Shown: piece after piece, positions 53,352-62,017 of the stretch
How the letters are laid out: every line of letters starts with the position of its first letter
How positions within the stretch are numbered: position 1 is the stretch's first letter
Source of the DNA: Citrobacter europaeus
GTDB taxonomy: Bacteria > Pseudomonadota > Gammaproteobacteria > Enterobacterales > Enterobacteriaceae
Assembly (NCBI GenBank): GCA_020099315.1
Contig: CP083650.1
Coordinates: forward strand, 2,604,001 to 2,668,000
DNA: 64,000 nt
Reading direction: 5' to 3'
Notes under the pieces: generated by a model
Databases searched by the model: none
Told to the model about the DNA's origin: nothing
Seen by the model: only the letters and a program-made list of their open reading frames with translations
Made by a program: the position numbers and the translations under genes

Positions 53352-54393
53352 CAGACTGCCAGTTCACGCGATAAAAACGCTGATAATAGTCTTGCGCCTG
53401 CGCATCAACATCCACGTCTTTATAAACATCCGGATACAGTTTCTTGGCCATCCATAGCTCACCGATCGCCAACGCTTCCGGCATCGGATAGCCCCAGGCT
53501 TTAGCGTATTCAGGCATCAGCCAGACGCGATGATTTTTCACCGCATCAATCCCCTGCCAGTTAGGATCATTTTGGATCTCAGTCACCACCTGCGGATAGC
53601 GATCCTGCACAAAAATCACCTGCGGATTCCACGCCAGTACCTGCTCCAGCTCAACCTGACGGGCACCTTTCACACTGGCAGCCGCCACGTTTAATCCCCC
53701 CGCGTGCTGCATCATCAGTCCTGTGTACTTCCCGGAGCCGTAAGTCATCAGGTCGGGGTTAGCCATATAAATACGGACTTTTTGCGCATCCGGGATTTTT
53801 GCAACCGGCGCATTAAATTTTGCCCGTGCCGCAAAAACGTAGTCGATTAATGTCTCGGCCTGCGGTTTACGCCCAACCACGTCCGCAATCAGGCGAATCC
53901 CTTGCTTTAACCCTTCGTTGTAAACCTGCTCTTCATCGGCCATGGTCGGGTTCATTTTATTCTGTTGCCCTGCGGCGTCCTTACGTAACGAGATAGCCAC
54001 GACCGGAATACCGGCGTTTTGAATCTGCTGGATCATCTCCGCAGGCGCATAGTTAGCGACAAACACCACCTGTGGATGAATCGCCAGCAGGCTTTCGATA
54101 TTCACGCTGGTGAGGTCGCCCGGTGTCGGCAATGTGGAAATTGTCGGCATAAAGCGTTCAAACTCAGGCCCGAGCTGTTTTTTCCAGCTCGACATCACGC
54201 CAACAATGTCCTGCTGCGCATCGAGCTGAACCAGAATATTTAAGGTCTGGTGTTGCAGCACGACCACTTTGTCGATGTGGTCCGCTATCGTGACCTGACG
54301 ACCAAGCTGATCGGTGATCGTACGGTCGGCCTGGGCAGAAAATGCAAACAACATGCTGGCGCATACCAGCACAAAAGAACGGAAAGTAAACAT
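53338..54393 (-). CDS. ABC substrate-binding protein 1 of the TonB-linked importer
   Basis: A 351-aa class III binding protein from the ATG at 54391-54393, with a signal peptide MFTFRSFVLVCASMLFAFSA. The upstream in-frame start at 54492 would place the signal peptide internally and is rejected. RTITDQLGRQVTIADHIDKVVVLQHQTLNILVQL is the usual N-terminal domain. It starts the second transcription unit of the locus, 30 bases after a ModE-like operator. Confidence 0.87.
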   Translation of the reverse strand: MFTFRSFVLVCASMLFAFSAQADRTITDQLGRQVTIADHIDKVVVLQHQTLNILVQLDAQQDIVGVMSSWKKQLGPEFERFMPTISTLPTPGDLTSVNIESLLAIHPQVVFVANYAPAEMIQQIQNAGIPVVAISLRKDAAGQQNKMNPTMADEEQVYNEGLKQGIRLIADVVGRKPQAETLIDYVFAARAKFNAPVAKIPDAQKVRIYMANPDLMTYGSGKYTGLMMQHAGGLNVAAASVKGARQVELEQVLAWNPQVIFVQDRYPQVVTEIQNDPNWQGIDAVKNHRVWLMPEYAKAWGYPMPEALAIGELWMAKKLYPDVYKDVDVDAQAQDYYQRFYRVNWQSDAAK

Positions 54394-54422
54394 GGGATAC
54401 CATCTGGATAGAGGAGTAAAAT

Positions 54423-54446
54423 CGATATGCATTAAATTATATAACG
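54423..54446 (-). promoter_or_regulatory. ModE-like operator upstream of binding protein 1
   Basis: CGATATGCA-N6-TATATAACG is an inverted repeat with CG[AT]TATxxA-type half sites and a 6-base spacer, like enterobacterial ModE operators as recalled. It lies 30-53 bases before the start codon and matches the site at 57812 in 17 of 18 half-site bases. Confidence 0.6.
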
Positions 54447-54551
54447 TGATAGCTGGCAACCCATTATCATCATGCGTCGCATCAAATCCCACATTTAAAA
54501 GGGGTAAATATGGCGTGCAATCCCTAGCGCGCCAGTCTTTACACGTGGACG

Positions 54552-55562
54552 CTACTCCTGTGGAGGTAACGCATTTAAAATTCGCATCGCCTGCTCCTGA
54601 GTAAGCGAATAATCGAAGAACTGGCGATAAAAATCTCGCGTCACGCTGACCATATCCAAACCGCTAAACAGCGCAGGATGCAGTTTTGATGCAGCCCACT
54701 GCAGCTGCAGCGCACTTTCAGTACCGTAACGATCCCAAGGGAACACGCCCGCCGGATTACGCCAAACGTTACCCTGCTTAACCGCGTCAAGTTCTTTGAA
54801 CAATGCCGCGTAGGGTGAATTGCCGATATCACCGCAACCCGCCCCGAGAATAATGACCTGCGGTTGCCAGTAAAGCACCCGCTCAGGCGATACCTCTTTC
54901 ATATTGCCGTTCACTTCTCCTGCCGCGTTCAATCCGCCCGCAAGCGTAATCCAGGTATCGATCAACGTGTGCCTGCCGTCGACTTTAAGCGGATTCAGCG
55001 ATTGAATATGGAGTACCCGTGGGCGATGGTTTGCCGTTAATCCCGCCGTTTTAGCCTGCACGTCAGCGAGTACACGGTTTAGATACTGATTGTAAGCCGT
55101 CGCCCGGGCGCGCGCTTGCCCGGTACCCAGCACTTCTGCAGTTGTAGTGACCGATTTTTCCATCGAAGCATAGTCAGTAAATGCCATTTCAAGAGTCGGG
55201 ATGCCCGCCTGGCTGTAACTTTGAGCATCCCCTTTTCCTTTTGCCACAAACAGCACATCGACGTGCCGGGCAAGCAAATCCTCACTATTGAATGATGTTC
55301 CCCGTATCTGTAAGGCTTGTCTCAGGGAAGGATTGATTTTGAACATCCAGGGCTGGTTCTCCTCATGGTTCACCGTCGCAATAATGTTACGGCCAGCACC
55401 CAGCGTCATCAGTATCGAATGATGAGCAAACCAGCCATCCGCAATACGCTCAACTTGCATGGGAACGGTAACCGTGTGACCAGCATCATCCACAACCTGG
55501 CGTGTTGCCAGGGCAGGAAACGCCAGCCACACACAAAGCAGCCATGTGTGGCACGTTTTCAT
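54552..55562 (-). CDS. ABC substrate-binding protein 2 of the TonB-linked importer
   Basis: A 336-aa class III binding protein with a signal peptide (MKTCHTWLLCVWLAFPALA). RQVVDDAGHTVTVPMQVERIADGWFAHHSILMTLGAG starts the mature part. It follows the TonB receptor by nine bases and thus shares its promoter. Why the locus has two binding proteins is unclear; they may capture different chelates. Confidence 0.86.
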   Translation of the reverse strand: MKTCHTWLLCVWLAFPALATRQVVDDAGHTVTVPMQVERIADGWFAHHSILMTLGAGRNIIATVNHEENQPWMFKINPSLRQALQIRGTSFNSEDLLARHVDVLFVAKGKGDAQSYSQAGIPTLEMAFTDYASMEKSVTTTAEVLGTGQARARATAYNQYLNRVLADVQAKTAGLTANHRPRVLHIQSLNPLKVDGRHTLIDTWITLAGGLNAAGEVNGNMKEVSPERVLYWQPQVIILGAGCGDIGNSPYAALFKELDAVKQGNVWRNPAGVFPWDRYGTESALQLQWAASKLHPALFSGLDMVSVTRDFYRQFFDYSLTQEQAMRILNALPPQE

Positions 55563-55571
55563 GAGTAACCT

Positions 55572-57704
55572 CTAAAAATCAACCTGAACAGAAATCTGAG
55601 CCTGACGCGGTGCGCCAAGTTGCGCGCTGGCAGCCCCTGCCCCCGTGTAACCGGTCAATGCGCCGGGAACAATATTGGTCCAGTAGTGACGATCGGTGAG
55701 GTTGGTGATATCAAACCGGAAGGTGGTTGGCGTGTTCCATAGCCTGGTGGCATAACGCGTGCCGATATCCACCGTGGTGTAACTCCCGACCCAGCTGTCA
55801 TTGGCGTTATCAGTAGCCCGACGCCCGACATAATGCACGTTCGTGTCGACATCCAGTCCTGGAACCCGTTCAATGGTGTAGATCGCGAGGATATTCGAGG
55901 CGAAGCGTGGTAAACCAACAACTTGCTTACCATCCGCATTGCTGGCCGCGGTATTATGTAGCACCGGATCAAGCCAGGCTCCGCCGCCTAACACGCGCAA
56001 ATTTCGGGTAATATGCCCATCAGCCATCAGTTCCAGTCCTCGGTTTTTCTGCGTTCCGTCCTGGGCAAAATCACCGTTGTCGTTGGTATAGGCAAAGGGG
56101 CGTTTAGCTTCAAACAGCGCAGCGGTAAGCAGCAGATCCTTTACTGGCGCATATTTTGCGCCCACTTCAACCTGGCGACTACGGTAGGGATCTAATACCT
56201 GCCCGGCATTGCGCGCCCCAGCGGGTGCGGTATCGCCCTGCTGCAAGCTGTCCGCCCAGGTGGTATACAGCGTGACGCTCTCCACCGGTTTATACATCAG
56301 GCTGGTAGAACCGCTCATGCCATTGTCTTTCTGCCGGCTACTTTCATGCCCAGTTTTGTTGTAGTTACTGACGGTAAACAGGTTCTCACTACCGGAAAGC
56401 AGCAAGCTCCACTGCGGGGAAAAATGCAGCGTATCGCTTAGCAAAAACGCATGCTGAGTGGTCGTTGCTGAATGATAGCGATCGTTAAAGTCCGGATATG
56501 GTGGTCGTGGGTAGTCGGGATGTTGATCAAGAGAAGAATGCCCAAGGGTGAAGGTTCCCCCGTTTCTGGGATTATAGTTTTTCCATACAAATCCACGCAT
56601 TCCGGTAGAAATGTCCTGCGTCAGCCAGCCGGTATCAATGCTACCGGTCAGGTTCGCTAAATAACTGTTGATGGTAAAGCGACTGGCCGCCGAATTGGCG
56701 GTTGTGGTGGTGTAATCTCCCCGATTATTCGTCAGAGTGTTGGTCACTGCCGTCGATTCTCGATCTGCGACCTGGTGTAGCACCCCCAGATCCAGCATCC
56801 AGTTACCGTCAAAATCATGCTTAATATGCATATCGGCGGTGGTCGTTTCGTCATCATGACCCGCATAAGACTGACCATATTTACTGTTCGTAGGATCAAA
56901 TGCCGTGGGGAAGTGAACGCCCTTCGCCAGGGCAAAACTCCCTGGCATGCCTTTTTCATAGTAATGGTAATAGCTGAAATTACTCTCCAGCACCGTTTGA
57001 TCTGTCAGTTGAAAATCCAGCCCTAATCCTGCGTACTGTCGACGGACATGGCTATCGGTGGTGTAACTACGGCCCTCATCATTTAGCAAGTTAAGGCGAT
57101 ATTTCACCCGGTCTCCCGCATCGATTGGGCCGCTGAAATCCATCGACGTCAGCGTTCCCGACCCTGTACCTTGCCCTACGGTTACGCGATGTAACGGCGT
57201 ATCGACAGGTCGTTTAGACACCAGATTAAACATCCCCGCCGGATTGGCTGGGCCGTACAATGATCCGGCTATTCCATTCAACACGTCTATGCTCTGGAAC
57301 TGTTCAGTCGAATATTCCGTCGTGGAGACGGCGTTCAGGCCATCAATCATATGGTTCTGTACCACACTCCCCTGCATGCCGCGGGTTTGCGGGCGGACGC
57401 CGTCCCCCTGAACGGAAGGTAGGTAACGATAGGCATCTTTCACGTCTTTGATCTGTTGCTGATCCAGCACTCTTTTCGACAAGGTCTGTACCGACCAGGG
57501 AACATCAATCAGCTCACGCTCGCCAAGGCTACCTAACATTGCTTTTTTTTCACTCGCCGGCGGTTCATGTTTCGAAAACGAGGATTGTGACGAGGCGGGC
57601 GCCGAAACGATGACGGTATCTTCAGCATGCGCGGTTACGGCGGTGGAAAGACAGGCAAAGGTCAATAACCCAGAGGCTACTGGGGTAATTTTGTTATTTA
57701 ACAT
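55572..57704 (-). CDS. TonB-dependent outer-membrane receptor (siderophore-type)
   Basis: A 710-aa receptor with a signal peptide to about residue 28 (TAVTAHA). A TonB-box-like DTVIVSA lies at about 29-35. A plug domain (about 50-190, ELIDVPWSVQTLSKRVLDQQQIKDV, IDGLNAVSTTEYSTEQFQSIDVLNGIAGSLYGPANPAGMFNLVSKRP) and a barrel ending in Phe (QVDF) follow. The plug matches TonB siderophore receptors such as FcuA and lacks an N-terminal signalling domain. The ModE-like operator upstream suggests it may import a molybdenum chelate rather than iron. It heads the operon with binding protein 2. Confidence 0.88.
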   Translation of the reverse strand: MLNNKITPVASGLLTFACLSTAVTAHAEDTVIVSAPASSQSSFSKHEPPASEKKAMLGSLGERELIDVPWSVQTLSKRVLDQQQIKDVKDAYRYLPSVQGDGVRPQTRGMQGSVVQNHMIDGLNAVSTTEYSTEQFQSIDVLNGIAGSLYGPANPAGMFNLVSKRPVDTPLHRVTVGQGTGSGTLTSMDFSGPIDAGDRVKYRLNLLNDEGRSYTTDSHVRRQYAGLGLDFQLTDQTVLESNFSYYHYYEKGMPGSFALAKGVHFPTAFDPTNSKYGQSYAGHDDETTTADMHIKHDFDGNWMLDLGVLHQVADRESTAVTNTLTNNRGDYTTTTANSAASRFTINSYLANLTGSIDTGWLTQDISTGMRGFVWKNYNPRNGGTFTLGHSSLDQHPDYPRPPYPDFNDRYHSATTTQHAFLLSDTLHFSPQWSLLLSGSENLFTVSNYNKTGHESSRQKDNGMSGSTSLMYKPVESVTLYTTWADSLQQGDTAPAGARNAGQVLDPYRSRQVEVGAKYAPVKDLLLTAALFEAKRPFAYTNDNGDFAQDGTQKNRGLELMADGHITRNLRVLGGGAWLDPVLHNTAASNADGKQVVGLPRFASNILAIYTIERVPGLDVDTNVHYVGRRATDNANDSWVGSYTTVDIGTRYATRLWNTPTTFRFDITNLTDRHYWTNIVPGALTGYTGAGAASAQLGAPRQAQISVQVDF

Positions 57705-57811
57705 TCGTTAATTCAGTTTGTTAGGTAGAAAGACTGGAGGCCACTAACGCAAGCGCCTTCTCTTGAAGAGTACAGTTGTTATATTTGTATGATGAATAGG
57801 ATAGACCCAAT

Positions 57812-57835
57812 CGATATGTATGTAAATATATAACG
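57812..57835 (-). promoter_or_regulatory. ModE-like operator upstream of the TonB receptor
   Basis: CGATATGTA-N6-TATATAACG, almost the same as the site at 54423, lies 108-131 bases before the receptor start codon. It is one half-site base away from perfect inverted symmetry in two positions. No Fur box was seen next to it. Confidence 0.6.
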
Positions 57836-57860
57836 ACGTGTAATTGGTCAATTTATAGCA

Positions 57861-57894
57861 ACAAAAAAGCCGACGGTGATGACGACCGTCGGCT
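57861..57894 (-). terminator. Rho-independent terminator of the aminotransferase gene
   Basis: On the minus strand, AGCCGACGGT pairs with ACCGTCGGCT around a 7-nt loop and is followed by TTTTTTGT, directly after the aminotransferase stop. Confidence 0.85.
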
Positions 57895-57918
57895 ATGAGT
57901 ATCCTTTTGACTTATGGG

Positions 57919-59181
57919 TTATTTGGTTGCCGCTTTGATGATATCAAGCGCTTTGGCGAACTGATCCTGCGGAATCGTCAGCGGGTAAAGGAAACGAATA
58001 ACGTTGCCATATTGACCACAGGTCAGCAGTAGCAATCCTTGCTCAAGGGCTTTCTTCTGCACGCGCTGTGCGGCGGCGGCGTTGGGTTCTCCCGTCGTTG
58101 CATCACAGAATTCAGCGGCAATCATAGAGCCTAAGCCACGCACTTCGGCCAGTTCAGGACACCCTGTTTGCGCCTCGGTCAGAGTGGCGCGCAGTTGTTC
58201 ACCGAGGGCCGCCGCACGCTGGCACAACTGTTCATCACGAATGATATCCAGCACCGCATGAGCCGCCGCAATCGACAGCGGGTTCCCGGCGTAAGTTCCG
58301 CCCAGACCACCCGGCGCTGGCGCGTCCATGATTTCGGCTTTGCCCACGACGCCTGACAGCGGCATGCCGCCCGCAAGGCTTTTTGCCATGGTCATCAGAT
58401 CCGCTTTATCAGCGTAATGATCCATCGCAAACAGCTGGCCCGTACGGGCAAACCCGCTTTGCACCTCATCAGCGATCATCACAATGCCATGCTCGTCGCA
58501 AATACGGCGGATGGCGGTCACAAATTCCGGCGGCGCTACTACGAAGCCTCCTTCTCCCTGGACGGGTTCGAAAATAATCGCCGCAACCTGGGTTGGATCG
58601 ATATCGGCTTTAAACAGGCGCTCGATCGCTTTTATGGAGTCTGCCGTAGAAATCCCCTGCAATTCAGAAGGATACGGCGCATGGTAAATGGAGCCAGGGA
58701 ACGGGCCGAATCCTTTTTTATAGGGCGCTACTTTGCCGGTTAACGCCATCGTCATGTAAGTACGCCCATGAAAACCGCCGCCAAACGCGATAACGCCAGG
58801 ACGGCCGGTATGCGCGCGGGCGATTTTCACTGCGTTTTCTACCGCTTCAGCCCCGGTGGTGAAGAACGTGGTTTTCCGCTTACCGTCGATTGGCGCAACG
58901 GCGTTGATTTTCTCAGCCAAAGACACATAGCTTTCATACGGGACAATCTGATAAGCAGTATGGGTAAAAGCCTGAAGCTGTGCTTCGACTGCCTGCACCA
59001 GGCGAGGATGACGGTGTCCGGTGTTCAGCACGGCAATCCCGGCGGCAAAATCAATGTACTGATTGCCTTCGATATCGGTAATCGTGCTGTTTTCTGCCGA
59101 CTGGGCATAAAAATCACACATTACACCCACGCCACGCGGGGTGGCATCCAGACGACGTTGTTGCAGGTTTTTATTGTTCAT
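57919..59181 (-). CDS. 4-aminobutyrate aminotransferase (PuuE/GabT type)
   Basis: A 420-aa class III PLP aminotransferase that converts GABA and 2-oxoglutarate to succinic semialdehyde and glutamate. It aligns closely with E. coli PuuE (421 aa) as recalled, starting NLQQRRLDATPRGVGVMCDFYAQSAENSTI. The PLP Lys lies in TMAKSLAGGMP and the ADEVQSGFARTG motif is present. It is not inside a puu operon. The divergent GabR/MocR regulator and the nearby spermidine dehydrogenase indicate a role in GABA formed from spermidine. Confidence 0.9.
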   Translation of the reverse strand: MNNKNLQQRRLDATPRGVGVMCDFYAQSAENSTITDIEGNQYIDFAAGIAVLNTGHRHPRLVQAVEAQLQAFTHTAYQIVPYESYVSLAEKINAVAPIDGKRKTTFFTTGAEAVENAVKIARAHTGRPGVIAFGGGFHGRTYMTMALTGKVAPYKKGFGPFPGSIYHAPYPSELQGISTADSIKAIERLFKADIDPTQVAAIIFEPVQGEGGFVVAPPEFVTAIRRICDEHGIVMIADEVQSGFARTGQLFAMDHYADKADLMTMAKSLAGGMPLSGVVGKAEIMDAPAPGGLGGTYAGNPLSIAAAHAVLDIIRDEQLCQRAAALGEQLRATLTEAQTGCPELAEVRGLGSMIAAEFCDATTGEPNAAAAQRVQKKALEQGLLLLTCGQYGNVIRFLYPLTIPQDQFAKALDIIKAATK

Positions 59182-59286
59182 TCTTACACCTTGTCCATTA
59201 ATACATTTAGGTTGAATTACCCTTTAAATTTAGACGCCGTCTGGTACTTTAATCGAGAGCCAAATCGTTTTATTTTAAGGATCCAA

Positions 59287-60762
59287 ATGCGTTCACTTGC
59301 CGGAGATGTGATCAAGCAGGCATTTAGCCAGCAGCCAGATGAAAAACTGCATCGTCGTCTGTATGCCGCCATTTGTAGTTGCATCCTCGAAGGTAGCCTG
59401 AAACCGGCTACCCGAATGCCTCCTTCACGTGACCTGGCAGGAGAGCTGACGCTATCGCGCAATACCGTCCTGCGGGTTTACGAGCAGTTGCAGGCCGAAG
59501 GCTATATTTCTGCGCGTACCAGCAGCGGCACATTTGTCACTGACAGCGTGCTGGACAATCTCAACCTGCGTCCCAATAAAGAACCTGTTGCTGCCACTCT
59601 GGAGGATCACACCCGCTTATCTGCCCGCTGCCTTGAGCTGTTGGGTCATGCCAGCGCCAGTCCCCGTCAGTGGGGGGCATTTATTCCAGGCGTACCTGAT
59701 GTAGAGCATTTCCCTCACCGGGTACTCAAAAAAATTCAGGACAGGCTGGCGAGACGCCTGCGTCCGGAGTTTCTTACTTACGATGCCGCAGGCGGCGTGA
59801 ATGAGCTAAAAGAAGCGCTGGCAGACTATCTGCGAACCGCGCGTGGCGTGCGGTGTTCGCCGGAGCAAATTCTGATTACTGAAGGTATTCACCAGGCGCT
59901 GGATCTGGTGACCCGAACATTATGCAACCCCGGTGATAATGCCTGGATTGAGGAGCCGGGCTACTGGGGAATCAAAAATATTCTGCGCATCAATGCGGTA
60001 AATTTTTCGGCTATCCCGGTTGATGAACAAGGCATGGTCCCTCCGGAAGCTGGAGAGCCTGCGCCAAAACTTATTTTTGTGACACCGTCACATCAATATC
60101 CTCTCGGTTCGGTGATGAGCCTCAGTCGCCGTCAGCAACTTCTGTTTCGCGCACGCGAAACGCGAAGCTGGATAGTGGAAGATGACTATGACAGCGAGTT
60201 CCGCTTTTCAGGTCAGCCGATCCCCTCTTTGCAGGGACTGGAAGAAGAGACGCCGGTCATCTATATCGGGACATTCAGTAAGACACTCTATCCTGCGCTA
60301 CGTCTCGGGTATGTGGTGCTGCCCAAACCGCTAGCCGCACCGCTGAAGAAAGTTCATAACGACCTCTATCGCGGCGGACATTTGCTGATTCAGGCCGCGC
60401 TGGCAGAGTTTATCCGTGAGGGTTACTACGCGGCGCACATACGTAAAATGCGCCAGCTGTACAGTCGTCGTCGTCAGACACTGGTGGAGCTTATCAGCCG
60501 CCAGCTTGGTGAGCATTATCTTGGCTCTTTCAGCAGCAACGCCGGGCTACACATGATTCTACAGTTGCCCGCCGGGAGCGATGACGTTGTTATTGCCCAA
60601 CAGGCGAACACACAAGGGCTGCTGGTGCGCCCGCTGTCTCGCTACTACGTGAATGAAGAGAAGCGCAGCGGACTGCTGCTGGGATTTGCCAGTATCGAAG
60701 AGCATGAAATGGCGGCGGCGTTTACACGACTGGTGGGTATTATCAGAGTAAACGCCGTATAA
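59287..60762 (+). CDS. GabR/MocR-type regulator
   Basis: A 491-aa regulator joining a GntR-type winged helix (about 15-80, HRRLYAAICSCILEGSLKPATRMPPSRDLAGELTLSRNTVLRVYEQLQAEGYI) to an aminotransferase-fold domain (about 115-490) with PLP Lys in GTFSKTLYPALRLGYV. The ATG at 59287 follows AAGG; the in-frame extension back to 58768 is antisense to the aminotransferase gene and is rejected. GabR in Bacillus binds PLP plus GABA and activates gabT, which fits the divergent aminotransferase gene. Confidence 0.9.
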   Translation: MRSLAGDVIKQAFSQQPDEKLHRRLYAAICSCILEGSLKPATRMPPSRDLAGELTLSRNTVLRVYEQLQAEGYISARTSSGTFVTDSVLDNLNLRPNKEPVAATLEDHTRLSARCLELLGHASASPRQWGAFIPGVPDVEHFPHRVLKKIQDRLARRLRPEFLTYDAAGGVNELKEALADYLRTARGVRCSPEQILITEGIHQALDLVTRTLCNPGDNAWIEEPGYWGIKNILRINAVNFSAIPVDEQGMVPPEAGEPAPKLIFVTPSHQYPLGSVMSLSRRQQLLFRARETRSWIVEDDYDSEFRFSGQPIPSLQGLEEETPVIYIGTFSKTLYPALRLGYVVLPKPLAAPLKKVHNDLYRGGHLLIQAALAEFIREGYYAAHIRKMRQLYSRRRQTLVELISRQLGEHYLGSFSSNAGLHMILQLPAGSDDVVIAQQANTQGLLVRPLSRYYVNEEKRSGLLLGFASIEEHEMAAAFTRLVGIIRVNAV

Positions 60763-60767
60763 GCACT

Positions 60768-60798
60768 GCCGGATAGCGGCGTAAGCGCCTTATCCGGC
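60768..60798. repeat. REP element
   Basis: GCCGGATA and TATCCGGC pair around AGCGGCGTAAGCGCCT, the typical enterobacterial REP layout, between the regulator gene and the cytochrome gene (convergent ends). Confidence 0.85.
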
Positions 60799-60805
60799 AT
60801 GCTGT

Positions 60806-62014
60806 TTAATGTGACGCTTTTTTAACGCCAGCCAGGTCTTCCTGGCTTACTTCGCCATTCCCTTCTCCCCAACTCTTACGCACGTAGTTAATCACGTCGC
60901 GCATTTCGGTGTCGTTTAACAGGCCACCGTACGCAGGCATCTTAAAGGAGACGTTGCCACGCGTAGTCGGTGTTTCTGCGCCGTGGGCAATCACTCTGAA
61001 CAGTGGCGTCGGGTCATCAACCATGACCAACGGGTTATTGATCAAAGAAGGCGCGTTATCATCCGTACCTTTCCCTTCCAGTCCGTGACAGGTGGAGCAG
61101 TAGCGGTTATAGGTCACTTTGCCCGCCTCGGGTGAATTCGACCAGGATGCAGTAGTCGATGCGGTACGCCCCGCTTCAGGCTTCGCGCTTTTCAGGCTCA
61201 GCAGATATTGCGCGATCGCCGTGGCATCTTCATCAGTCAGATACTGCGTACTCTGCGTAACGACTTCAGCCATCGAACCAGAAACCGCGGCATGTTTGCT
61301 TTTACCGGTCAGCAGCAGCGATTTTAACGCCTGCTCTGACATTCCGCTGCCCCGCAGCGAAGGCGCATACCAGCCGTCGATCATCGCGCCGCTCAGGTAC
61401 TCGGCATCAGCATTGGTATACGCTTTTTCGTTCATCGCCATGCCTCTCGGTGTATGACATGAACCGCAGTGCCCAGGACCTTCCACCAGATAAGCGCCCC
61501 GTTTTACCAGGGCAGCGTTGTCATCTGGTTTCGCATTCACTGCTGTCGTTGTTGGCGCGTCGGTAAACAACCAGTTCCAGATATGCAGTGGCCAGCGGGC
61601 GGAGAGTAGCCACGGAATAGCATTCTCTTTATTGGGTTGCGCAGACGGCCTGACATCATGCATAAAATAGCGATACAACGCCTGAACATCCGCGTCAGAA
61701 AGTTTTGCATAAGAGGGATAAGGCATAGCCGGATAGAGCGGATGACCGTCTTTGGCAATTCCCTGACGTACCGCCTTTTCAAAATCCTCGTATGAGTAAT
61801 TACCAATACCCTGCGTCTTGTCTGGGGTAATGTTGGTCGAATAAATATCCCCTACCGGGGTAGGAAACTTTTTGCCACCCGCCATCGCAGCACCACCTTC
61901 AGTGGTATGGCAGGCCACACAGTCTGAGATTCGCGCGATATATTCGCCATTAGACTCCGCAGCGCTAACAGAGGCGGTAAATAAACAGGCGGCAAGAACG
62001 GTTACATTACGCAT
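60806..62014 (-). CDS. Periplasmic tri-haem cytochrome c
   Basis: A 402-aa cytochrome c with signal peptide (MRNVTVLAACLFTASVSA). Three CxxCH haem sites are present: CVACH (32-36), CGSCH (183-187) and CSTCH (306-310). This three-haem type is the electron-accepting partner of several membrane-bound periplasmic dehydrogenases. The dehydrogenase gene ends three bases before it, so the pair is coupled and it probably passes electrons to quinone. GGGGTGATCT precedes the ATG. Confidence 0.92.
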   Translation of the reverse strand: MRNVTVLAACLFTASVSAAESNGEYIARISDCVACHTTEGGAAMAGGKKFPTPVGDIYSTNITPDKTQGIGNYSYEDFEKAVRQGIAKDGHPLYPAMPYPSYAKLSDADVQALYRYFMHDVRPSAQPNKENAIPWLLSARWPLHIWNWLFTDAPTTTAVNAKPDDNAALVKRGAYLVEGPGHCGSCHTPRGMAMNEKAYTNADAEYLSGAMIDGWYAPSLRGSGMSEQALKSLLLTGKSKHAAVSGSMAEVVTQSTQYLTDEDATAIAQYLLSLKSAKPEAGRTASTTASWSNSPEAGKVTYNRYCSTCHGLEGKGTDDNAPSLINNPLVMVDDPTPLFRVIAHGAETPTTRGNVSFKMPAYGGLLNDTEMRDVINYVRKSWGEGNGEVSQEDLAGVKKASH

Positions 62015-62017
62015 AGA

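Noticed and set aside
58768..59286. Long in-frame extension before the GabR/MocR gene
   Set aside because: It is antisense to the aminotransferase gene; the true start is the ATG at 59287 with AAGG upstream and the GntR helix begins there.
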